A stretch of 64,000 bases of DNA from Herbaspirillum sp. 3R11 (GCF_004563925.1 NZ_SPNJ01000001.1:62001-126000), one strand, 5' to 3'; positions 38,469 to 48,515 are shown, counted from the stretch's first letter. Translations and numbers: made by a program. The notes: generated by a model not told the origin, from the letters alone.

Positions 38469-40139
38469 ATGTCATTCAACCGCCGCTCAAAGAACATTAC
38501 GCAAGGTGTTTCGCGCAGCCCCAATCGCTCGATGTATTACGCCTTGGGCTACGAAAAAGAAGACTTCGACAAGCCGATGATCGGCATCGCCAACGGTCAT
38601 TCCACCATCACGCCGTGCAACTCCGGTCTGCAAAAATTGGCCGACGTGGCGATTTCCGCGATCAAGCAGGCCGGCGCCAATCCGCAGGTGTTCGGTACGC
38701 CGACCATTTCCGACGGCATGTCGATGGGCACCGAGGGCATGAAGTATTCGCTGATTTCGCGCGAAGTCATCGCCGACTGCATCGAAACCGCCGTCAACGG
38801 CCAGTGGATGGACGGCGTCGTCGTCATCGGCGGCTGCGACAAGAACATGCCGGGCGGCATGATCGCGCTGGCGCGTACCAACGTGCCGGGCATTTACGTC
38901 TACGGCGGCACCATCAAGCCGGGCAACTGGAAGGGCAAGGACCTGACCATCGTCTCGGCCTTCGAAGCCGTCGGCGAATTCTCCGCCGGCCGCATGTCGC
39001 AGGAAGACTTCGACGGCATCGAGCGCAACGCCTGTCCGTCATCCGGTTCCTGCGGCGGCATGTACACCGCCAACACCATGTCGTCGGCATTCGAAGCGCT
39101 GGGCATGGGCCTGTTCTACTCCTCGACCATGGCCAATCCTGACGACGAAAAGACCGGTTCCGCCGCCGAGTCGGCGCGCGTGCTGGTCGAAGCCGTCAAG
39201 AAGGACATCAAGCCGCGCGACATCATCACGCGCAAGTCGATCGAGAACGCCGTCAGCCTGATCATGGCCACCGGCGGTTCCACCAATGCGGTGCTGCATT
39301 TCCTGGCCATTGCTCACGCGGCGGAAGTCGAATGGACCATCGACGACTTCGAGCGCGTGCGCCAGAAAGTCCCGGTCATCTGCGACCTCAAGCCGTCCGG
39401 CAAATATGTCGCGACCGATCTGCACAAGGCTGGCGGCATTCCTGCGGTGCTGAAGGTGCTGCACGAAGCCGGCATGCTGCACGGCGATTGCCTGACCATC
39501 ACCGGCAAGACGCTGGCCGAAGAGCTGGCGAATATCCCTGCGCTGCGCGCCGACCAGGACGTCATCCGTCCGATCGACAAGGCGCTATACAAGCAAGGCC
39601 ACCTGGCTATCCTCAAGGGCAACCTGGCGCCGGAAGGCTGCGTGGCCAAGATCACCGGCCTCAAGAATCCGGTCATTACCGGCCCGGCGCGCGTGTTCGA
39701 CGATGAATACAGCGCCATGGACGCCATCCTGGCCGACAAGATCAAGCCGGGCGACGTGCTCGTGATGCGCTACCTGGGTCCGAAGGGCGGCCCCGGCATG
39801 CCGGAAATGCTGGCGCCGACTTCCGCGCTGATCGGCAAGGGCCTGGGCGAATCGGTCGGATTGATTACCGACGGGCGTTTCTCCGGCGGCACCTGGGGCA
39901 TGGTGGTCGGTCACGTGGCGCCGGAAGCGTTTGTCGGCGGCATCATCGGCCTGGTGGAAGAGGGCGACTCGGTCACAATCGATGCGCGTCAGTTGCTGAT
40001 CCAGCTCAACGTCGACGACGCTGAAATCGAGCGCCGCCGCAGCCACTGGAAGCAACCGGCGCCGCGTTATACGCGCGGCGTGCTGGCAAAGTATGCGATG
40101 CTGGCGTCGACTGCCAGCAAGGGCGCCGTTACAGGCTGA
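38469..40139 (+). CDS. ilvD: Dihydroxy-acid dehydratase
   Basis: Dehydrates 2,3-dihydroxy acids to 2-keto acids in valine, isoleucine and pantothenate synthesis. The ATG at 38469 after AGGAG gives 556 residues. Iron-sulfur ligand cysteines are Cys50 (TITPCNSG), Cys123 ([10 protein letters not shown]) and Cys195 ([14 protein letters not shown]). The pattern matches the [2Fe-2S] type of IlvD/Edd enzymes better than the enterobacterial [4Fe-4S] type, though this cannot be settled from sequence alone. The C-terminal [21 protein letters not shown] is conserved. Confidence 0.95.
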   Translation: MSFNRRSKNITQGVSRSPNRSMYYALGYEKEDFDKPMIGIANGHSTITPCNSGLQKLADVAISAIKQAGANPQVFGTPTISDGMSMGTEGMKYSLISREVIADCIETAVNGQWMDGVVVIGGCDKNMPGGMIALARTNVPGIYVYGGTIKPGNWKGKDLTIVSAFEAVGEFSAGRMSQEDFDGIERNACPSSGSCGGMYTANTMSSAFEALGMGLFYSSTMANPDDEKTGSAAESARVLVEAVKKDIKPRDIITRKSIENAVSLIMATGGSTNAVLHFLAIAHAAEVEWTIDDFERVRQKVPVICDLKPSGKYVATDLHKAGGIPAVLKVLHEAGMLHGDCLTITGKTLAEELANIPALRADQDVIRPIDKALYKQGHLAILKGNLAPEGCVAKITGLKNPVITGPARVFDDEYSAMDAILADKIKPGDVLVMRYLGPKGGPGMPEMLAPTSALIGKGLGESVGLITDGRFSGGTWGMVVGHVAPEAFVGGIIGLVEEGDSVTIDARQLLIQLNVDDAEIERRRSHWKQPAPRYTRGVLAKYAMLASTASKGAVTG

Positions 40140-40170
40140 TTGCGTTCTTTGACGAGGACTGCAAGCAATT

Positions 40171-40198
40171 AAAAAAGCCGGAGCGATCCGGCTTTTTT
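40171..40198 (+). terminator. Intrinsic terminator after ilvD
   Basis: AAAAAAGCCGGA pairs with TCCGGCTTTTTT over a GCGA loop. Confidence 0.94.
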
Positions 40199-40337
40199 AA
40201 TGCGATCCTCATAGGTAAATGCATCTCGTTTTTATCTGTCACATGCGTGTCAAAAAACATGATGTTTATATGCGCCGGCGCATACAGCTGCCATTCCAAT
40301 CAGTTGTAGAATACGCAGAACTTCTTGGAGGGTAATA

Positions 40338-40649
40338 ATGAAAAAGCTTCTATTCATCGCATCAGCCGTGCTGGCATTTGGTGTCTCCGCCCAGGCTTCT
40401 GCCAATGCAGACTTGGCCAAGGCAAAGAATTGCATGGCCTGTCATTCGATCCAGACCAAAATCGTCGGTCCGGCCTTCAAGGATGTGGCGAAGAAGTACG
40501 CCGGTCAGAAGGATGCCGAAGACAAGCTGACGCAAAAAGTATTGAAGGGCGGTTCCGGCGTGTGGGGCGCAATCCCGATGCCGGCCAACGCGCAAGTGTC
40601 GGAAGCCGAAGCGCGCACGCTGGTGAAATGGGTGCTGAGCCTGAAGTAA
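40338..40649 (+). CDS. Periplasmic class I cytochrome c (c551/c552-like)
   Basis: Small electron carrier of 103 residues with a signal peptide cleaved near residue 22 (SAQASA). The haem site is CMACH (Cys32, Cys35, His36). The distal ligand is probably Met81 in GAIPMPAN. KGGSGVWGAIPMPAN and KWVLSLK are typical of c551-type donors to oxidases or nitrite reductase. GGAGGG precedes the ATG. It is monocistronic between terminators. Confidence 0.94.
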   Translation: MKKLLFIASAVLAFGVSAQASANADLAKAKNCMACHSIQTKIVGPAFKDVAKKYAGQKDAEDKLTQKVLKGGSGVWGAIPMPANAQVSEAEARTLVKWVLSLK

Positions 40650-40684
40650 GCACGAAGCAAGCACCGAAGCAAGCACCGAAGCAA
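40650..40684 (+). repeat. Tandem 12-bp repeat just after the cytochrome c gene
   Basis: GCACCGAAGCAA occurs twice perfectly (40661-40684), preceded by one copy lacking a single C (40650-40660). It starts directly at the stop codon region and ends before the terminator. Confidence 0.85.
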
Positions 40685-40693
40685 GCCGCATCG

Positions 40694-40719
40694 AAAGCGT
40701 CCGCAAGGGCGCTTTTTTT
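40694..40719 (+). terminator. Intrinsic terminator after the cytochrome c gene
   Basis: AAAGCGTCC and GGGCGCTTT pair, with one G:U, over a GCAA tetraloop and end in seven T residues. Confidence 0.9.
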
Positions 40720-40753
40720 ATGGCCGCAGCATAGGGATCAATCGTACCGCCAA

Positions 40754-40786
40754 TAAAAAACGCGCCTGACTTTCATCAGGCGCGTT
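40754..40786 (-). terminator. Intrinsic terminator of the livK-like gene
   Basis: On the minus strand AACGCGCCTGA and TCAGGCGCGTT form an 11-bp stem with a six-base loop, followed by a T run. Confidence 0.92.
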
Positions 40787-40816
40787 CTTCATGCAAAAAA
40801 TTGCAGAAGCGGAAGC

Positions 40817-41959
40817 TTACTTGACCACAGCCAGCAGGGTGCGTTCACCCTTCTTGTATGTGTACAGCGTCAGCGAACCGTTCTTGATGTCGCCCTTGGC
40901 GTCGAAGGCGATAGTGCCTGTCACGCCCTTGTGGCTGATCTTTGCCAGTTCAGGCAGGTACTTGGCTGGTTCAGCCGAGTTTGCCTTCTTCATTGCGTCG
41001 GCGACAGTCAGCGTTGCATCGTAAGCGTATGCAGCGTTGTAGACCACGTCGATGCCGAACTTCTTCTTGTAAGCTGCGCGGAAGTCGTCCATGCCCTTCT
41101 TGCCGGCTTCGTCCACACCGCCTGCTTCAGCGCAGACGACCTGGTCGTCGATCAGGCCATCGCCGGCCAGACCTGGCAGGGAACCGGTACAGATACCGTC
41201 ACCACCCATGAACTTGGCAGTGATGCCCAATTGCTTCATCTGACGCAGCATCGGGCCGCCGACAGCGTCCATGCCGCCGAAGAACACGACTTCAGGCTTC
41301 TTGGCCTTGATCGAAGTCAGGATCGCGTTGAAGTCAGTTGCCTTGTCGTTGGTGAATTGCTTGCCGACGATAGTTGCGCCCGCGCCTTGTGCACCCTTGG
41401 CGAATTCTTCAGCAACGCCTTGACCGTACGCAGTACGGTCATCGATGACCGCGACGTTCTTGGTCTTCAGTGCGGTGACAGCGTATTTACCCAGCACGGC
41501 GCCCAGTTGCGCATCGTTGGCGACCACGCGGAAGGCGGTCTTGAAGCCTTGTTGCGTGTACTTAGGATTGGTAGCCGATGGCGACACTTGCGGGATGCCT
41601 GCGTCGTTGTAGATCTTCGATGCCGGGATGGTGGTGCCGGAATTCAAGTGACCGATAACTGCGGCGACCTTCTGGTCGACCAGCTTGGTGGCGACGGCAG
41701 TCGCTTGCTTTGGATCCGATGCGTCGTCTTCACCGACCAGTTCGAATTTGACTTTCTTGCCGCCGATGGTGAAACCCTTGGCGTTCAGTTCGTCAATCGC
41801 CATACGGGCGCCGTTTTCATTGTCCTTGCCCATGTGGGCGTTCGGGCCGGAGAGTGGACCGACGTGAGCGATCTTGATGACTTCCTGTGAATAAGCTGCG
41901 CCGGCAAAAGCGAGTGCAATGGCGCCGGTCAATGGAATAATTGTGCTCTTGAGTTTCAT
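40817..41959 (-). CDS. Branched-chain amino acid ABC transporter binding protein (LivK type)
   Basis: Periplasmic binding protein of 380 residues with a signal peptide (cleavage near residue 24, GAAYS-Q). The LivK pattern is clear: IKIAHVGPLSGPNAHMGKDNENGARMAIDELNAKG, VVAVIGHLNSGTTIPAS-like, and DDRTAYGQGVAEEF. AGAGGGAA precedes the ATG. No permease or ATPase gene is adjacent, so it must share a transporter encoded elsewhere. An Lrp-type regulator gene is divergent, 271 bp away, hinting at leucine-responsive control. Confidence 0.93.
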   Translation of the reverse strand: MKLKSTIIPLTGAIALAFAGAAYSQEVIKIAHVGPLSGPNAHMGKDNENGARMAIDELNAKGFTIGGKKVKFELVGEDDASDPKQATAVATKLVDQKVAAVIGHLNSGTTIPASKIYNDAGIPQVSPSATNPKYTQQGFKTAFRVVANDAQLGAVLGKYAVTALKTKNVAVIDDRTAYGQGVAEEFAKGAQGAGATIVGKQFTNDKATDFNAILTSIKAKKPEVVFFGGMDAVGGPMLRQMKQLGITAKFMGGDGICTGSLPGLAGDGLIDDQVVCAEAGGVDEAGKKGMDDFRAAYKKKFGIDVVYNAAYAYDATLTVADAMKKANSAEPAKYLPELAKISHKGVTGTIAFDAKGDIKNGSLTLYTYKKGERTLLAVVK

Positions 41960-42230
41960 AAATTCCCTCTGTAGATTGAAATAAACTACGCTTGCTCAGG
42001 ACTGCTGAAAATCTCTTCCGGCTCGCATCCTTCGATGTCTTCCTCCGAAGCGGCCGATGTTCCTGATTTTGCAACAGCCTCTTTTTTGCTTATTCAGAGA
42101 CGTTTCGCAGATACAAAACACCCTGTACTATTCAACGTCGGTTTCCGAATAATGCAGACGGTACAACATAAGAAACGGCTTGCAAAGGTTTTTTGAGTGC
42201 CGAATTGAAAAAAATTGAACTTTCGTTTTT
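41960..42230. other. Divergent intergenic region livK-like / lrp-like
   Basis: 271 bp without a gene. On the minus strand TTGAAT followed after 16 bases by TATCTG, near 42125-42100, is a possible promoter for the binding protein and would leave a leader over 100 nt long. AT-rich tracts just before the lrp start could bind an Lrp-type protein. No consensus site can be named with confidence. Confidence 0.35.
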
Positions 42231-42740
42231 ATGCCCAAATACCATACGCTTGACAAGGTTGATCGCAAGCTCCTGAACCTGCTGCAAAAGGACAATCAGA
42301 TTCCGACTCGTATCTTGGCGGAGAAATTGCATATATCGCAACCGACCTGCCTGCGGCGCATTCGCGAGCTGCGCGAAGCCGGCATCATCAATGCCGAAGT
42401 GGCGATGGTGGACCCGTTTGCGCTGGGCTACGGCATGCTGGCTTTCCTTGAGATTTCGCTCAATAACCAGTCCGACGAGCATATGCAGGAGTTCGAGCAG
42501 CGCATGGCCAAGGAGGCCGAAGTGATGCAGTGCTATTTCGTGTCGGGCGAATATGACTATTTTCTGGCGGTGCATGTGATCGATATGGACGCGTACTATC
42601 AGTTCGTGCGCCGCGTCATTTCCGGCTCCGGAAATGTCCGTCACTTCCAGTCGCGTTTCCCGATGAAGCGAGCCAAGTTCGCCACACGGATCGCGTTTGA
42701 CGAAAAAGCTGCCGAAATTCAGGTGCGTGTGCCGGAGTAG
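42231..42740 (+). CDS. Lrp/AsnC-family regulator
   Basis: Regulator of 169 residues with an N-terminal helix-turn-helix (LDKVDRKLLNLLQKDNQIPT; LHISQPTCLRRIRELREAGII) and a C-terminal RAM/ACT-like effector domain (FVSGEYDYFLAVHVIDMDAYYQFV). Such proteins assemble into octamers and respond to amino acids. It is divergent from the livK-like gene, its likely target. Whether it acts as global Lrp or as a local regulator cannot be told from sequence. Confidence 0.92.
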   Translation: MPKYHTLDKVDRKLLNLLQKDNQIPTRILAEKLHISQPTCLRRIRELREAGIINAEVAMVDPFALGYGMLAFLEISLNNQSDEHMQEFEQRMAKEAEVMQCYFVSGEYDYFLAVHVIDMDAYYQFVRRVISGSGNVRHFQSRFPMKRAKFATRIAFDEKAAEIQVRVPE

Positions 42741-43230
42741 GGCGCAGCAGCAAAGCCAACTTCTTAGCACTTTCCGTGCCTGCGCCGGTTTTTCAGGGCC
42801 GCATCGCGACAGGAAACGTGACGAGCCTCGCGGATATTGATGATCCGCATCTCGATAAAATTTGCAGAGCGCTCCTCGTCTGTGCTAACTTTGCGCCTGT
42901 CAGCGACGATACGGTGCAGCAACTTTGTTCAATGCACCAAATCCAATCGTCGTATCCATATCGGCTGCAGGTAGTCTGACTAAGCCGAAACAAGCCGCAC
43001 CTCCGCTGCCACCAGCGAACCATACAAGCGAACCCGAGCGAGATTGAGTTTGAGCTTGGCTGGCTCGGTCACGGCGCTTATCCATTTCACGCATCACCGT
43101 ATTGCCGCACAGACGGCGAACATGACGCGTCCAATCCGAAAACTGGCCAGGCGAGTGTGCAATTGCCATAAGCCAGTCACACATCATCCACCATGCCGCC
43201 TGGCGGCAGACCTGAAGGGGAATCCTACGC
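42741..43230. other. 490-bp region without a supported gene
   Basis: Short open frames at 42776-42979 and 43044-43244 lack a good ribosome binding site and resemble no family. A perfect 13-base palindrome GCCGCCTGGCGGC lies at 43195-43207, just before the AAGGGGAA of the antiporter gene. Its base use is more even than that of the neighbouring genes. It may be decayed coding sequence or a long leader. Confidence 0.5.
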
Positions 43231-44994
43231 ATGCATGCTGTTGAACTGTTTATCCAGGACCTTGCCGTGATCATGCTGATCGCCGGCGTGGTCACCGTCG
43301 TGTTCAACCGTTTCAAGCAGCCGGTGGTGCTCGGCTATATCGTGGCCGGCGTCATCATCGGCCCGCACACGCCGCCGTTCAACCTGATCCAGGACGACAA
43401 GACCGTCCACATCCTGTCCGAGCTGGGCGTGATCTTCCTGCTGTTTTCGCTGGGCCTGGAGTTCAGCCTCAAGAAGCTGGCCAAGGTCGGCGCCACTGCC
43501 GTGGTCGCCGCGGTCGCCGAGATCATGCTGATGATCTGGATCGGCTACGAGATCGGCATCTATTTCGGCTGGAAGACCATGGACGCGGTCTTCCTCGGCG
43601 CCATGCTGGCGGTGTCGTCAACCACCATCATCGTCAAGGCGCTCAACGAGCTGGGCATGAAGAACGAGAAGTTCGCCCAGATCATCTTCGGCATCCTGAT
43701 CGTCGAAGACATCCTCGCCATCGGCATGATTGCGCTGCTGTCGGGCATCGCCACCAGCGGCTCGGTCGATTCCGGCGAAGTGGTCAACACGGTCGGCAAG
43801 CTGCTGCTGTTCATGGTGGTGTCGCTGGTGGTCGGCATCCTGATCGTGCCGCGCCTGCTCAACTACGTCGCCCGCTTCAAGAGCAACGAGATGCTGCTGG
43901 TGACGGTGCTGGGCATCCTGTTCGGCTTCTGCCTGCTGGTCATGAAGCTTCAGTACAGCGTCGCGCTGGGCGCCTTCCTGGTCGGCGCGGTGATGGCCGA
44001 ATCGCGCCAGATCCATCGCATAGAACGCATCATCGAGTCGATCCGCGACATGTTCAGCGCCATCTTCTTCGTCGCCATCGGCCTGCTGTTCGATCCCAAC
44101 GTGCTGGCCAAATACTGGCTGCCGATCACGGTCATCACCTTCGCGGTGGTGTTCGGCAAACTGTTCAGCTGCGGCATCGGCACCTTCCTGGCCGGCCATG
44201 GCGGCCGCACGCCAATGCGCGTGGGCATGGGACTGGCGCAGATCGGCGAGTTCTCCTTCATCATCGCCGCCCTCGGCGTCAGCCTCAAGGTCACCAGCGA
44301 TTTCCTCTACCCGATCGTGGTGGCGGTGTCGGCCGTGACCGCGCTGCTCACGCCTTACCTGATCAAGGCCGCCGATCCGCTGTCGGCCAAGGCGGTGGAG
44401 CTGGTGCCGAAAAAGATTTCCGGCATCTTCGGCATGTACGCGAGCTGGCTGGAAAGCCTGCAGCCGCAAGGCGAGAAAGCTGAGATCAGCAAGATCATCC
44501 GGCGCATCCTGGTGCAGGTGCTGGTCAACATCGCGCTGGTGGTGGCGATCTTCCTGTGCGGCGCCTTCTTCGTGGATGGCATCGGCGGCTGGCTGTCGAC
44601 CTGGATAGGCGATGAGCAAGTGCGCAAGGCCGTGATCTGGGGTGGCGCTCTGGTATTATCGCTGCCGTTCCTGATCGCCACCTACCGCAAGCTGCAGGCC
44701 CTGGCCATGCTGCTGGCCGAAGTCGGGGTCAAGCCGGAATTCGCGGGCGCCTACACGACCGGTGTGCGGCGTGTGATTTCCGAAGTGATACCGGTGATGT
44801 CGATTCTCGGTATCATGTTGCTGATCTTTGTCCTGAGCGCCAGCATCTTGCCGCCGCTCAACCTGCTGGCCTTCGTGCTGCTGGGCGTGGCCGGGCTGCT
44901 GTGGTTGTTGTGGAGCAAGCTGGTCAAGCTGCATTCCCGCCTGCAAATCGCGCTGTTCGAAACGCTGGACGAGAAGCCTGAAGATTCCCACTAA
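43231..44994 (+). CDS. CPA2-family monovalent cation:proton antiporter (KefB/YbaL-like)
   Basis: Membrane protein of 587 residues with about twelve transmembrane helices. The family core is visible: VVLGYIVAGVIIGPHTPPF, LSELGVIFLLFSLGLEFS, SSTTIIVKALNELG, and the ion-site helix FGILIVEDILAIGMIALL. MGLAQIGEFSFIIAALG matches the second half. Unlike KefB/KefC it has no TrkA-N domain; the C-terminal 170 residues hold three more hydrophobic segments instead. Substrate (K+ or Na+) is unclear. AAGGGGAA precedes the ATG. Confidence 0.9.
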   Translation: MHAVELFIQDLAVIMLIAGVVTVVFNRFKQPVVLGYIVAGVIIGPHTPPFNLIQDDKTVHILSELGVIFLLFSLGLEFSLKKLAKVGATAVVAAVAEIMLMIWIGYEIGIYFGWKTMDAVFLGAMLAVSSTTIIVKALNELGMKNEKFAQIIFGILIVEDILAIGMIALLSGIATSGSVDSGEVVNTVGKLLLFMVVSLVVGILIVPRLLNYVARFKSNEMLLVTVLGILFGFCLLVMKLQYSVALGAFLVGAVMAESRQIHRIERIIESIRDMFSAIFFVAIGLLFDPNVLAKYWLPITVITFAVVFGKLFSCGIGTFLAGHGGRTPMRVGMGLAQIGEFSFIIAALGVSLKVTSDFLYPIVVAVSAVTALLTPYLIKAADPLSAKAVELVPKKISGIFGMYASWLESLQPQGEKAEISKIIRRILVQVLVNIALVVAIFLCGAFFVDGIGGWLSTWIGDEQVRKAVIWGGALVLSLPFLIATYRKLQALAMLLAEVGVKPEFAGAYTTGVRRVISEVIPVMSILGIMLLIFVLSASILPPLNLLAFVLLGVAGLLWLLWSKLVKLHSRLQIALFETLDEKPEDSH

Positions 44995-45023
44995 GTTGTT
45001 TTAACCATTCATAGTCCATTGTC

Positions 45024-45695
45024 ATGACTCAAGACGAACTCAAACAAGCGGTAGCCCGCGCCGCCATCGACTACGTGGTCGACGGCGAAATCATCGGCGT
45101 CGGCACCGGCTCCACCGCCAACTTCTTCATCGATGAACTGGCCAAGATCAAGGACCGCATCAAGGGCGCCGTGGCGTCCTCGGAAGCCACCGCCGAGCGC
45201 CTGCGCGGTCACGGCATCAAGGTGTTCGACCTCAACGACGTCGAAACCATGCCGGTCTACATTGATGGCGCCGACGAGATCGATGCCAAGGGCGCGATGA
45301 TCAAGGGCGGCGGTGCGGCATTGACGCGTGAAAAGATCGTGGCCTCCGTGGCGCAGAAATTCGTCTGCATCGCCGACGGCTCCAAGCTGGTCGACGTGCT
45401 CGGCAAGTTCCCGCTGCCGGTGGAAGTGATCCCGATGGCGAGCAGCGTGGCCGCGCGCAAATTGTCCGCGCTCGGTTGCGAGGCGAAGTTGCGCCTGAAG
45501 GAAGGCAAGCCGCTGGTGACCGACAACGGTTGCTACATCCTCGACGCCGTCGGTCTGAGCATCACCGAGCCGGCCGAGATTGAAGCGGCGATCAACAACA
45601 TCGTCGGCGTCGTGACGGTGGGCTTGTTCGCACGCCAGGGCGCCAACGTTTGCCTGCTGGGTACGCCGGACGGCGTGAAAAAACTGGAGTTCTGA
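45024..45695 (+). CDS. rpiA: Ribose-5-phosphate isomerase A
   Basis: Interconverts ribose-5-phosphate and ribulose-5-phosphate. The 223-residue protein has [15 protein letters not shown], the catalytic-region motif YIDGADEID, and the Lys/Glu segment [20 protein letters not shown] at the end is typical. It starts 29 bp after the antiporter stop. It complements tal and zwf in sugar phosphate metabolism. Confidence 0.97.
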   Translation: MTQDELKQAVARAAIDYVVDGEIIGVGTGSTANFFIDELAKIKDRIKGAVASSEATAERLRGHGIKVFDLNDVETMPVYIDGADEIDAKGAMIKGGGAALTREKIVASVAQKFVCIADGSKLVDVLGKFPLPVEVIPMASSVAARKLSALGCEAKLRLKEGKPLVTDNGCYILDAVGLSITEPAEIEAAINNIVGVVTVGLFARQGANVCLLGTPDGVKKLEF

Positions 45696-45718
45696 TCAGC
45701 CTTTGATTGGAACGCCGA

Positions 45719-45751
45719 CAAAAAAAGCCGCCTTCATCGGGCGGCTTTTTC
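45719..45751. terminator. Bidirectional terminator between rpiA and the M16 peptidase gene
   Basis: AAAAGCCGCC and GGCGGCTTTT pair over a short loop, with A residues on one side and T residues on the other, serving both convergent genes. Confidence 0.92.
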
Positions 45752-45776
45752 TTTGGGCGTTGTTACGTTCTCAAGG

Positions 45777-48515
45777 CTAAGGCTGTTTCGCCTTCCCCTC
45801 ATCCCGCGCAATTGCCACGCTCATGTTCGCCGGAACTATTCTCTTGCGCAACGTGCTGTTGAGCTGGTCCAGCGTCAGCGCTGCGATGCGCTCATCCAGT
45901 TGCGCCGCCCAGGCATAGGTGCGATCAAGGTCGAGCAGGTTGACCCAGCCGTTGCTGATGGTGTCGTCCTGCGCGCGCGACTGTTCGCGTTGCTGGCGGA
46001 TGCCGGATTTGGCGCGTTCCAGTTCTTCCGCTGTGAAGCCTTCGGTGATCAGGCGCTGCAATTCTTCGCGAATGGCGGCGTCGACCTTGTCCAGGTTTTG
46101 CGGCGCGGCGATGGCGCCGATGCCGAACTGGCCGGCGTTGCTGAGCGCGCCGACCGACAGCGACGTGCCGATGCTGTACGACAAGCCTTCACGCTGACGC
46201 ACGCGGTCGGCCAGGCGCGACTTCATGCTGGCGCCGCCGATCAGGTAATTCGCTACCACCAGCGCCGGATAGTCGGCGTCTTCGTCACGGATATCCAGGC
46301 CGAGTTTGGCGAGGTAAGTGCCGTTTTCCTTGTCGGGCGTGTTGATGAACTGGCGCGTCGGGGCGACTTCGGAATAATCTTGCAGCACGCGTTGATAAGG
46401 CGTGGCGCTCTTCCAGCCGGCCAGGCTTTGCTGGATCACGCGTGCGGCTGCATCGGGGTCGAAGTCGCCGACGATAGCGATCTGTCCGGAGGAGGCGCCG
46501 TAGAAATCGCGATGGAAGGCTTTGACATCATCCAGCGTCAACGCCTGTACCGCCGCGATACGCTGGTCCAGCGTGCGCGCCGCGCGCCAGTCGCCGGCGG
46601 GGTAGTGGTCGAAGTGCAGCGACAGGGCTTCGGAGGCGCGCTCGGTCGGATCATTGCGCGAGGACTCCAGGCTGACGAGAATCTGCTTGCGCAATTGCTC
46701 GAACTCGGCCGGGTCGAAACGCGGATGCTGCAGGATGTCGGCCATCAGCTTCAACGCCGCATCGAGATTGTCGCGCGTGGTCTGGAAATTGTTCACACCG
46801 CCGGCGATCTTGAGGCGCGCAAATTCATCCGCCAGTTGTTCGCGCGTCATGGACATGCTGCCGCGCGACAGCATCTCGCCAGTCATGGCGGCGATGGTTT
46901 TCTTGCCGAACAAGGTTTTTTCATCGCCCCAGTCCAGCTTGATGCGCACCGACACGGTCTGGCCGCGCGTCTTCTTGGGCAGCAAGGCCAGCTTGAGTCC
47001 GCCCACGCGCAATTGCGTGGTGCGCAAGTCCAGGTTGGCGGGCGAAGTATCGAAGGCCTCGCCGGTCGCGACCGCAGCGCGTGGCCGGTACGATTGCAGC
47101 GCGCTTTCCAGGCTAGGTGCGACCGGGATTTCGCTGCGTTGCGGCTGGTCTTCCGGAATGAACAGTCCCACCGTACGATTGTCTCGGCGGAAGTACTTCG
47201 CGGCGGCGTCGGCGACTTGCTGCGCGCTCATCGCGTCGACCTGGTCGCGTCCGGCAAACAGCAGACGCCAGTCGCCCAGCGCCAGTACGTTCGAGAGGGA
47301 AATGCCGATGCGCTGATGGTCGCTCAGCAGGCGTTCATAGCCGTTGGCGTTGGACACGCGCACGCGCGCCATCTCGGCTTCAGTGGGCGGCGTGGTCGCG
47401 AACGATTCGATGGCGTCGGTCAGCGCTTTGCGCACCGGCTCCAGCGGTTCGCCTTTCTTGACGACCGCGCCGATGATCTGCAGCCCCGGCGCATAGCCGC
47501 TCAACTGGAATTGCACGATCGCGCTGGCCTTGCCGGTTTCCACCAGCAGCTTGTGCAGACGGCCGTTAGGCGTGTCGGCCAGGATGTCGGCGGCTACGCC
47601 GGCGGCATCGGAATCGATGTGGATGCCGGACGGGATCTTGTAGCCGACGTAGACCAGTTGCACGTCGCCGCTGCGGCGGATGGTGAACTGGCGCTCGCCG
47701 TCCTGGGTCGGTTCCACCGTCCAGAACGTCGGCAGCGCGCGCGCCGGTTTCGGCATCTTGCCGAAGCTGCGATCGACCCAGGCCAGCACCTTGGCCGGAT
47801 CGAACTTGCCGGCCACCAGCAGCACCGCATTGTCGGGCTGGTAATAGGTGCGATAGAAGGCCTGCAGGTTCTCGATCTTCACGTGCTCGATGTCGCTGCG
47901 ATTACCGATGGTCGAGTTGCCGTAGTTGTGCCAGTCGAAGGCGACGCTTTGCATGCGCTTGACCATGACCGAGCTCGGCGAATTTTCGCCGCTCTCGAAC
48001 TCATTGCGCACCACCGTCATTTCGCTGTCGAGATCCCTCTGCGCGATGAAGGAATTGAGCATGCGGTCGGCTTCCATGGCGATGGCCCATTGCAGGTTCT
48101 CATCGCCGGCCGGGAAGAATTCGTAATAGTTGGTGCGGTCCAGCGAGGTGGTGCCGTTGAAGCTCATGCCGCGCTTGCTGAACTCTTGCGGGATCGCACC
48201 GTGCTGCGGCGTGCCCTTGAACATCAGGTGTTCCAGCAGATGCGCCATGCCGGTTTCGCCGTAGTTCTCCTGGCGCGAGCCGACCAGATAAGTCATGTTG
48301 ACGGTCACGGTCGGCTTGCTGGCGTCAGGCATCAGCAGCAGCTTGAAGCCGTTGCTGAAGCGGTATTCAGTGATGCCTTCGGCGGAAGGACCCTGGCTGA
48401 CGCCGGCGGGCAAGGATAGCGGCGGCGGGGTTTGGGCCTGCGCATGGGCGCCGCCGACGGTCAGGAACAAGGGGAGCAGGCAGCGGGCCAGTGAAGCGGG
48501 GCGGAGCAGGGACAT
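45777..48515 (-). CDS. Secreted M16 family zinc metallopeptidase
   Basis: Two-repeat pitrilysin-type peptidase of 912 residues with a signal peptide (residues 1-25, GGAHAQA). The first half has the inverted zinc motif HLLEH, His92, Glu95 and His96, and the downstream glutamate region VVRNEFESGENSP. The second half keeps the fold (LRVGGLKLALLPKKTRGQT; EMLSRGS) but lacks the HxxEH motif, the usual active/inactive arrangement. Its location is periplasmic; PqqL-like or YhjJ-like roles are possible. The natural substrate is unknown. Confidence 0.93.
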   Translation of the reverse strand: MSLLRPASLARCLLPLFLTVGGAHAQAQTPPPLSLPAGVSQGPSAEGITEYRFSNGFKLLLMPDASKPTVTVNMTYLVGSRQENYGETGMAHLLEHLMFKGTPQHGAIPQEFSKRGMSFNGTTSLDRTNYYEFFPAGDENLQWAIAMEADRMLNSFIAQRDLDSEMTVVRNEFESGENSPSSVMVKRMQSVAFDWHNYGNSTIGNRSDIEHVKIENLQAFYRTYYQPDNAVLLVAGKFDPAKVLAWVDRSFGKMPKPARALPTFWTVEPTQDGERQFTIRRSGDVQLVYVGYKIPSGIHIDSDAAGVAADILADTPNGRLHKLLVETGKASAIVQFQLSGYAPGLQIIGAVVKKGEPLEPVRKALTDAIESFATTPPTEAEMARVRVSNANGYERLLSDHQRIGISLSNVLALGDWRLLFAGRDQVDAMSAQQVADAAAKYFRRDNRTVGLFIPEDQPQRSEIPVAPSLESALQSYRPRAAVATGEAFDTSPANLDLRTTQLRVGGLKLALLPKKTRGQTVSVRIKLDWGDEKTLFGKKTIAAMTGEMLSRGSMSMTREQLADEFARLKIAGGVNNFQTTRDNLDAALKLMADILQHPRFDPAEFEQLRKQILVSLESSRNDPTERASEALSLHFDHYPAGDWRAARTLDQRIAAVQALTLDDVKAFHRDFYGASSGQIAIVGDFDPDAAARVIQQSLAGWKSATPYQRVLQDYSEVAPTRQFINTPDKENGTYLAKLGLDIRDEDADYPALVVANYLIGGASMKSRLADRVRQREGLSYSIGTSLSVGALSNAGQFGIGAIAAPQNLDKVDAAIREELQRLITEGFTAEELERAKSGIRQQREQSRAQDDTISNGWVNLLDLDRTYAWAAQLDERIAALTLDQLNSTLRKRIVPANMSVAIARDEGKAKQP

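Noticed and set aside
40650-40684. CRISPR-like repeat
   Set aside because: The units are contiguous without spacers and only 12 bp long.
42776-43244. Small open frames between lrp and the antiporter gene
   Set aside because: No ribosome binding site, no similarity and uneven codon use.
45753-48419. 888-codon open frame antisense to the M16 peptidase gene
   Set aside because: It is a GC-driven shadow frame. The minus-strand protein has a signal peptide and zinc motif, while this frame has no recognisable domain.
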